A stretch of 64,000 nucleotides of DNA from Rhodamnia argentea (taxonomy: Eukaryota > Streptophyta > Magnoliopsida > Myrtales > Myrtaceae). The stretch's first letter is position 1. Every line of letters starts with the position of its first letter. Below are positions 57,089-64,000 of this stretch, piece by piece. The position numbers and the translations under genes are program-made. The stretch is from the NCBI RefSeq assembly GCF_020921035.1, contig NC_063158.1, forward strand, positions 16,598,001 to 16,662,000, in the 5' to 3' direction. A model generated the notes under the pieces. That model was given only the letters and a program-made list of their open reading frames with translations. It did not search any database and was not told where the DNA came from.

Positions 57089-59915
57089 ATGGATAAGGAG
57101 GGAGCAGTAACTACCATGCTTAGTACTAGCAATGAAATTATCCCTCAAATGGAGACTCCCTCTCAAATGGATGATGATGGCACAAGGTAAGTAATGTCTT
57201 CATGAAAGTATGTTAGTTTTTCTTTTGTTTTATTGTTTGTTATTCAAGTTTATCGTCTAATGATGTCACTTTGTCCACTATGTTTTTGTGTGATTTTATC
57301 GCCAGTAATGACTGGACTCCACAAATGGGTATGAAATTTAATGATGTAGATGAGGCATGGGAGTTTTGGAAGATGTATGCATTAAAAATTGGTTTTGGTG
57401 TACGTGGGAGAGTTACTAACAAAGGGAAGGATGGTTCCATAACTTCTACACGTTTTTGTTGCGCAAAAGAAGGACATCGACAAAAAGATATACGGTCGGA
57501 ATTAGTAAAAAGCCTAGGCCCGAAACGAGGATGGACTGCCATGCCCGAATGGGAATCAAATTAGTTTGAGAGAGTGGTAAATATTTTGTGTATGATTTTG
57601 AGCCAATGCATTCCCATTCACTCCACTTTGCAGAGTGTACTCACTTGATATGGTCACATAGGAAAATAAGCGACGTCCAAGCTCAGCAAATTATGTTGGT
57701 CGACAATGCGGGCCTCACACAAAGACAGCAGCATGACTTGTCTAGTGTACGATCTGGGGGAAGAGAAAATGTTGGTTACACGAGGGTTGATGTGAAAAAC
57801 TATCTTCGCACTAAACGAGGGAGAGGCATGGAGTTTGGAGACGCAGGATGTTTATTGAAGTACTTCAGAAACGACAAATCTTAAACACATCTTTCTTTCA
57901 TGCTGTTCAGCTTGATAGTAATGAGCAAATAACAAACATATTTTGGGCGGATTCTAGAATGGTTATTGATTATGCCCTTTTTGGTGATGTTGTAACCTTT
58001 GACACAACACTTTCCACCAACAAAGAGTATAGGCCACTCGGTGTATTTATTGGATTCAATCACCATAGAGAGCTTGTGATTTTTGGGGCTGCACTTTTAT
58101 ATGATGAAACCGCAGATTCATTCAAATGGCTTTTCGAGACATTCTTGGGGGCACACAAAAAATAGGAGGCCCGCAACAATTTTTACCGATCAAGATGCAG
58201 CAATGTCGAAGGCATTAGAAGAGGTGATTCCCGAGACAAGACATGGATTGTGTACATGGCATCTAATGCAAAATGCTATGAAAAATGTTGGTCACTTAAT
58301 GAGGAATGGATCTAATTTTTTGACTGATTTAAAGAAGCTTGTGTATGAATATGTAGAAGTGAAAAAATTTGAAGAGGCTTGGGACTCATTACTTTCAACA
58401 TATGAAGCTACCGATAATTCTTGGCTCCAAAATCTGTATAGGTTGAAAGAGAAGTGGGCTAGATGTTATATGAAATTTACGGTGACCTTGGGGATACGTA
58501 GTACACAATTGAGTGAGAGTTTGAATGGAGATTTGAAGGATTATCTTCCATGTAATGTATTCTAAATGGATTTTTCAAGAGATTTGATAAGGTGTGAGTG
58601 CTAAGCGGTACAAAGAGTTACAGGCTGAGTTTAATGCTAGAGAGAAATTGCCCATGATTTTATGTCGGACATCACCTATGTTGCAGCAAGCAAGCAAGGT
58701 CTATACACCTTCAATGTTTGAAAATTTTCAGACATAATGGATGAAAACTTTATCCCTGGTTATCAAGGAACGTAATGAGATGGGTATTTTGCGGGAATAT
58801 GTTGTTGGTTCATTTGGTACAAATGATCCGCAGTATAAGGTCACGGGCGGCCCAAGCAATGAAGTGGTAAATTGTGCTTGTAATCATTTTGAGACTGTTG
58901 GGATATTATGTTGCCATGTGTTGAAGGTGCTTGATAACTTGGACATAAAGTTAATTCCTAGTGCTTACCTTTTGAAGAGATGGACACGTGAAGCAAGAGA
59001 TGGAATACTCGAGAAGCATGGTTTAGATACTCGGGTATAAATTATCGTTATATTCTTTTTTACTCAATTTAGTATTCTAATTTATTGGTAACTTCTAAAA
59101 ATTTCTATATATTTGTTTAGGGGAATGGTGACATGGATGTTACTTATAGATATAGAGAGGTGTGTCTCGAGTTTGTGAAGATAGCAGTCAAGGGTTCACA
59201 AACTACTCGGAGATATGAATTTATCAAGAAGATGATCTTGACCATTAACAAATCTCTCGATGAAATGCCACTTGGAGGTGAGTCTTAGAGAAATTTAACA
59301 GGCTTAAGTGAAGATACAAGTCTCATTGCAAAATGTACGGGCCTCAAGAAGAAAGATGGACGCAAAGGAGGACAGCGACATAAGAGCTGTCTAGAGAAGA
59401 ATAAAAGAAAAGGAAAGAAGCAAGGAGACACACCTCAAGCTTCTTCGCAAGCTTCTTGTGCACCTCAAGTTCTTGGAAGTTACTATAACTCTCCGGGTTT
59501 TTATAGTAATCTACTCAGTACGTTTGAGGCACCACGAGACTTCAATATGCCTTCCATGATAACATCGCTTGGTGACGGGTAATGCACTATTCTATTTGCA
59601 ATAAGTTATGTTCATCTTATTATGTTCATTTTATCATGCATGCTAATTTCTGATTTGTTATGTCTATTTGCGAAAGTTTTGGATTTGTTGTTTGCATTAA
59701 TGGTTTTCACTTTGTAAGGGGCAGATTTTTTCATATTTACTAACACTCATGACATTTCATTGTGGTTGTTTAGGCTTACGAGCCTGGTTATGCGATCCCA
59801 CCAGCTCCCCCCGAACTTAGAACATACAGCCCCATCCGAAGTTCATCTATTTCAAAAAGATGCTCCGATTTCGGGTATTGTTGTTTGTCCCGTAGAGAGT
59901 TCATTTACTTCGTAG
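57089..59915 (+). pseudogene. FAR1-related sequence (FRS5-like), MULE-derived
   Basis: Exons 57089-57186, 57306-59034, 59121-59578 and 59774-59915 have GT-AG borders. The FAR1 DNA-binding domain lies at about 57325-57640 (KFNDVDEAWEFWKMYALKIG), the MULE-type DDE domain at about 57970-58290 (FGDVVTFDTTLSTNKEYRPL, IFTDQDAAM, HGLCTWHLMQN), and the SWIM zinc finger at 58870-58925 (CACNHFETVGILCCH). A C-terminal Lys-rich stretch reads GLKKKDGRKGGQRH. FRS proteins are transposase-derived transcription factors. Breaks: frameshifts near 57515, 57870 and 58160; stops near 57567, 58563, 58736 and 59287. It is about the usual length of 650-850 residues if breaks are ignored, but it cannot give one protein. 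Confidence 0.88.
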
Positions 59916-60987
59916 ATTCTAAGGAATGTTTGATGTCATATTATCATACCTTGCTAGAGAGGTTTCTTCCTAAAGTTTTGAGGGAAACGAAACTAAAAAA
60001 TCTTCATTAGTTCAAAGTAACTTGGTTATTACTGCATAATGTTTTATTGGAGAAGTTGGCTGTAGCGGTACTCTTGGCATTGGCTTGCAAATAAATTGTT
60101 AATGCTTGAAAAAGATGTTTTCTATGTTGCTAGGTGATTTGAGGGCTAGTGCTATTACATTCCTTCCTTGGATGTCTTATACCTTTTATTTGCAAATCTC
60201 CAGGAGAATTTTTCAAAGGCGGATACATCTTTACAAGCTGGGTTATTTTTTCCTTAAGAATCATAAGGGACATGCTAGTTTTTCTTGTTTAGGTTTGGTG
60301 GTTGGAAGATGCTGAAATTTGTAAGAATGGGTATCTCTATGACTGCATAACTATTCAATTAACTGAAGCGAAAGGCTTCTTTCTCTTCATCATTTTTGTT
60401 CATCATTATTTGTCTTCAGTAAACTTCCATTGCATGTTTTACGGAATATGCTCTTCCTTTTGGAGGAAATTCTTTGATGCACGTATAAAACACACTTCCA
60501 TTTAAAATGAGGTAAAGCTACTTCAATTTTGTTCGTACTTGAAGTCATTTCTGAAGTCTATTAATATGTTTGTTCTTACTTGATATCACTCAATCTGGTG
60601 ATCGCTGGAAAATGATTTAAAAAACAGATACTCTTTCGAAAATCTTTTTACAAAAATGTGATTTTCTTTTCCATATTAGTAGAAGGTGGGAAGTATGTTC
60701 ATCATCTTGTTTCTCTAATTATGTAGGTTATGAAATTTGGAAATGAGAATCAAATAAATTTTATTACTTCGGAGGATCGTGGATCATTTGCTGCAGCTTT
60801 GGTTGAAGCATAGATTGAGGTTTTCAACTCTTTGATTGATGAATGTAGAGAGGCTGTCAAAATGGGAAACATTGATCTGAAGCTTGGTTTTGTGGTAGTC
60901 TTCCCCCAACCACATCCTTCCCTCCTGTTGATCCGAAGCTTTTCAACTCTTCTAATGTTTTAAGTTGTGTATTGTTACTTCCTAATG
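59916..60987. other. Intergenic; weak exon-like frame near the end
   Basis: At 60721-60960 the plus strand reads VMKFGNENQINFITSEDRGS, then a stop, then EVFNSLIDECREAVKMGNID. It looks like decayed coding sequence with a TAG in frame, but I cannot name the family. The rest shows nothing. Confidence 0.35.
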
Positions 60988-61900
60988 TTCGTCGTTTATA
61001 TAATTTGTACATGACCTCAGTTTTTTATTCATGTTTCGCACTTTTCTAATGCGAAGCCCTTTTTAGCGTAGAATGGGAAACATTTTTTTTTTCATAAAAG
61101 AAAAGTAAAAAAAAATGGAAAGGGGGACATGAAAAGGAAAAGTAAAAAAAAAAAGGTAATCCGCTTTGTGCAAACTCACGTCGTTTATATAATTTGTATC
61201 TGACCTCGGTTTTCCATTCATGTTTCGCACTTTTCTAATGCGAAGCCCTTTTTAGCGTAGAATGGGAAACTTTCTTTTTTCATAAAAGAAAAGTAAAAAA
61301 AAAATGGAAAGGGGGACATGACAAAGAAAAGTAAAAAAAAAGGTAATCCGCTTTGTGCAAACTCACGTCGTTTAAATAATTTGTATTTGACCTCGGTTTT
61401 CATTCATGTTTCGCACTTTTCTAATGTGAAGCCCTTTTTAGCGTAGAATGGGAAACTTTCTTTTTTCATAAAAGAAAAGTACAAAAAATAAATTGAAAGG
61501 GGGACATGAAAAAGAAAAGTAAAAAAAAAGGTAATCCGCTTTGTGCAAACTCACATCGTTTATATAATTTGTATATGACCTCGGTTTTTCATTCATGTTT
61601 CGCACTTTTCTAATGCGAAGCCCTTTTTAGCATAGCATGGGAAACTTTTTTTTTTCATAAAAGAAAAGTAAAAAAAAAATCCAAAGGGGGACATGAAAAA
61701 GAAAAGTAAAAAAAAAAAGGTAATCCGCTTTGTGCAAACTCACGTCGTTTATATAATTTGTACTTGACCTCGGTTTTTCATTCATGTTTGGCACTTTTCT
61801 AATGTGAAGCCCTTTTTAGTGTAGAATCGAAAACTTTTTTTTTTCATAAAAGAAAAGAAAAAAAAATCTAAAAGGGGTACATGAAAAGGAAAAGTAAAAT
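60988..61900. repeat. 188-bp tandem array, about 4.9 copies
   Basis: The anchor GAAGCCCTTTTTAG recurs at 61053, 61242, 61428, 61617 and 61806 (spacings 189, 186, 189, 189). Each unit holds CGTCGTTTATATAATTTGTA, CATGTTTCGCACTTTTCTAA, a GGGGGACATGA motif, and two AAAGAAAAGTAAAAAAA runs. Differences are mostly in homopolymer lengths. Minus-strand open frames at 61218-61403 and 61782-62024 arise from the repeat. Confidence 0.92.
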
Positions 61901-61904
61901 TCAT

Positions 61905-62585
61905 TTTCATCAATGAGGAAAGAAGATTTACATATATATGTTTCAAAGAAAGAAATGCTGATTGGGTGACGAAGTAATGTCCATGATAGAGTGGAGGAAA
62001 GGAAAGGACTATGAGACTCCTCATGCCTATCCTCCTTTCAAGATGTCATTCCGCACTAGTCTAAATATCTCTCACAACGGGAGGTGGTTATTGTGTTCCT
62101 CACACAACCTTCATTAACCAACCCCGACTGTTCTAAAGCACAAAAAAAAGCATTAAGAGCTTATAAGGCGTATGCAAACAATTCTCAACAGTAAAAACAT
62201 GAAAACCTGTCTACGACTTAGAGGGAAAAACTTCAACAAGGGTAGGTTGTATTAAGAAAAAAAACACTAAGTCATTCCGTGCCCCGCAAAAAAAAAAAAC
62301 ACAAACAATTCTCAGTAGCAAAAACATGAAAACCTATCTACGACATTACCAGTCATCCTTTTGTATGAGCGTATAAGCCGTGTGCAAAGAATCTTTAACA
62401 GAGAAAGGACCAAATATAAAAGGTAGTCTCATTTACTTAGTAACATTCATTAAGAAGCTCTAAATCTCCAGAAACAAGGTAGCATGTACTTTTGAGTGAT
62501 TACAAAGGCATAAATGCAGATACTAACATCTTTTTCACGTCCTATAAGTTCAAGCTACATCTTCCACAAAACAATAATGCAAGAA
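61905..62585. other. Intergenic, no gene seen
   Basis: A segment ACAATTCTCA.. AAAACATGAAAACCT.TCTACGA occurs twice, near 62175 and 62305. No other structure. Confidence 0.45.
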
Positions 62586-62591
62586 GCATTT

Positions 62592-62858
62592 CTAATCGAT
62601 GTTAACATTCCCGAAGCCACTAATCATATCTCGGAAGTTGTCGGTCACCTCCCTTGCATTCTGTAGCTCCCGTACAGTCAATCGAAGCGAACCTTGGGTA
62701 TGTTCCAATTCTTGTATAGTCAATCGATGCGAACATTGGCTATGTTCCAGCTCCCTTTGGGTTTGTTCCAGCTCAAATCGGGTTTGTTCCAACTCCATTT
62801 CTAGATCTCTAATTATACGGCTACAACCACTGGAACAATCATAGTCCCGATTAGACAT
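62592..62858 (-). CDS. Coiled-coil protein or last exon of the viroplasmin-domain gene
   Basis: An 88-codon frame, MSNRDYDCSSGCSRIIRDLE, followed by repeated LEMELEQTRFELEQTQRELE, HSQCSHRLTIQELEHTQGSL and RLTVRELQNAR, a heptad-type coiled coil made of short tandem repeats (units of 12-19 residues). It lies 82 bp downstream of the viroplasmin-domain exon on the same strand. I tested joining the two: available AG sites give a stop or the wrong phase, so either it starts at its own ATG (62858) or the join has been broken by mutation. No family recognised. Confidence 0.45.
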   Translation of the reverse strand: MSNRDYDCSSGCSRIIRDLEMELEQTRFELEQTQRELEHSQCSHRLTIQELEHTQGSLRLTVRELQNAREVTDNFRDMISGFGNVNID

Positions 62859-62940
62859 AACAAGAAACCATATAATTGTTTTATCCCTAAACCATTGAAA
62901 AATTAAAGTGTCTTATTACAAGAGTAAGGAACTAACATAC

Positions 62941-63792
62941 CTGCTTCACATGTTCATTATTGGGACGAAATCGTGTAGGTAAATGAATTGTCGTTGGCAA
63001 CTCCTTCATATTGAAAAATTTCAAGTACGCCTGTTTTGCGGCTTCCCAATTGTTATATCCTTTGTAATTAGCATTACTAAAACCACTTACTTGAACTTCA
63101 ATTTGAGGCCAATTATCGTATATGCCAATATTACGGCCATTGAAAACAACATAGTATTCCTTCGGCATTTCAACAAACCTAAAATAGCATAGAGAAGTGA
63201 CATACAACACCAAGGGGCATTAGCATTCAATTTACAAAGCATTCTTGTGAAGATCAAAGTAATCACCTTGATGAGAAACCTAAAAAATTATCCACTGAAC
63301 AAAATCAAGTGAGATTAGCAAGCTCGTTGAACCATATGAGAAGTTACGGAACCAACAAAATCCGACAACCAATAGATGAAGCAACAAATTTTCTAATGAT
63401 TAGCAATCAATCAAGCTTTGAACTTCTAAATCGGAGCATATGCATTCCTAAAAGTATCAAAGTGCAACAGAGAGAATATATATGGATAAGGCCCTCCTCC
63501 ATCATCAACTCCATTCCACACGTGTTTATATACGAGTATGTGAAGGTGATCTCGAATTCAAAAAATAACTCCTTGCAGGGAATAAAATATGCAGGATGGA
63601 AAAGAAACATCAATGGAGCCAATCTTAAGTTACCTAAACGCTGGCCAACTACAAAAGACAACATTGTAAATACACAACAAAGAATTACCTCGACGAATGC
63701 TTCTTGTCGGCCTTAGTTTGTGCAGTGTGCTCGTGAGCCCGTAGTTTTGCAACTAACTCGGTTGCATCGTTTGCAGCATTAACGGCAAGCAC
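62941..63792 (-). CDS. Viroplasmin/RNase H1 N-terminal-domain protein, partial (5' end outside window)
   Basis: Two exons join in phase: 63792-63689 (LAVNAANDATELVAKLRAHE ending HSSR) and 63178-62941 (FVEMPKEYYVVFNGRNIGIY, then DNWPQIEVQVSGFSNANYKG). The second is the PF01693 fold shared by caulimovirus viroplasmin and eukaryotic RNase H1 N-termini: the signatures are YYVVF-x-GR-x-x-GIY-x-x-W, then QV-x-GF-x-x-A-x-YKG. In RNase H1 this domain binds RNA/DNA hybrids; free-standing plant versions are of unknown role. No RNase H catalytic domain follows. An ATG inside exon 2 (MPKEYY) could be an alternative start. Upstream exons would lie beyond 64000. Confidence 0.6.
63214..63688. other. Intron of the viroplasmin-domain gene
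   Basis: Together with 63179-63213 this is the intron between the exons at 63792-63689 and 63178-62941 (donor GTAATT, acceptor TATTTTAG). Overlapping open frames 63309-63716 (plus) and 63407-63664 (minus) have no motif. Confidence 0.5.
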
Positions 63793-64000
63793 CTTCAGCA
63801 GAAAAATAATTTAATGAAACAAGGAAGATAATTTACAAAGTCTGGGCAAATAGGATGCAATGCTCCATTAAGCCCAAACAAAAATCAAATTAAAGTTTGA
63901 AAAACATCAATGCATGTTAATCCGGACCCTTGGTATAATTAATAATGACTTGGTAAATTCTGCAATAGCTAACTGTTCACGGGATCCTAGCGTCGTTGCT
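63793..64000. other. Window edge, no feature assigned
   Basis: Probably intron of the minus-strand viroplasmin-domain gene. A pyrimidine-rich tract precedes its AAG acceptor at 63793. Confidence 0.35.

Noticed and set aside
60988..61900. Regular repeats considered as a CRISPR array
   Set aside because: The units are 188 bp, contiguous and without unique spacers, in a plant nuclear context.
62941..63178. Integrated caulimovirus sequence, because of the viroplasmin-type domain
   Set aside because: Only this small domain is present, split from a host-like upstream exon by a GT-AG intron, with no caulimovirus coat, movement or RT sequence nearby. The fold also occurs in eukaryotic RNase H1.

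Overview
The window is plant nuclear DNA from an AT-rich, repeat-dense eudicot genome. Genes have short exons with GT-AG introns. The protein families (class II cinnamyl alcohol dehydrogenase, FAR1-related sequence, HVA22, group C bZIP) and the transposon families (Ty1/copia, Ty3/gypsy, hAT, Mutator-like, Tourist-like, TRIM) are all plant-typical. A woody dicot is plausible from the CAD-type genes, but the species cannot be fixed from sequence alone.

Layout. 1-4851: 3' part of a decayed Ty1/copia element ending in a 3' LTR. 4852-19769: a tandem segmental duplication with a period of about 7.25-7.30 kb, two full units plus a 366-bp start of a third. Each full unit carries one intact five-exon CAD-like gene on the minus strand (8737-10286 and 15987-17530, 360 codons each), a bZIP exon fragment, two foldback elements and the same promoter architecture. 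19770-26850: intergenic DNA with two small Mutator-like non-autonomous elements (9-bp target duplications) and old dispersed repeats. 26854-39396: a Ty3/gypsy element with 5-bp target duplication GAACA, broken coding region and LTRs of very unequal length; a 4.84-kb Mutator-like element (32155-36997) sits inside its RNase H region. 40052-40465: a third small Mutator-like element. 40725-42297: a probable three-exon gene for a 205-residue protein with a C-terminal membrane anchor. 43995-53010: nested insertions. An old dispersed repeat is split by a 3.2-kb solo-LTR-like element (44493-52890), which is split by a 5.2-kb hAT element (45431-50635) with a decayed transposase, which itself contains a 0.5-kb TRIM (45706-46209). 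53335-54046: a gypsy RNase H/integrase fragment. 55605-56248: four contiguous exons of an HVA22-like gene, lacking both ends. 57089-59915: a FAR1-related (MULE-transposase-derived) pseudogene. 60988-61900: a 188-bp tandem array. 62592-63792: exons of a gene with a caulimovirus-viroplasmin/RNase H1 N-terminal-type domain and a coiled-coil ORF, running off the right edge.

The genes that look functional are the two CAD copies, the tail-anchored protein gene, and possibly the viroplasmin-domain gene. Most of the rest is layered transposon insertion, and target duplications and split reading frames let much of the order of events be read. No CRISPR, bacterial operon or other prokaryotic system is present. 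The most unusual items are the Mutator-like element that carries a GRF zinc-finger gene converging on a transposase remnant, the intron-bearing HVA22 fragment next to a FAR1-type pseudogene, and the four-layer nest at 44-53 kb.
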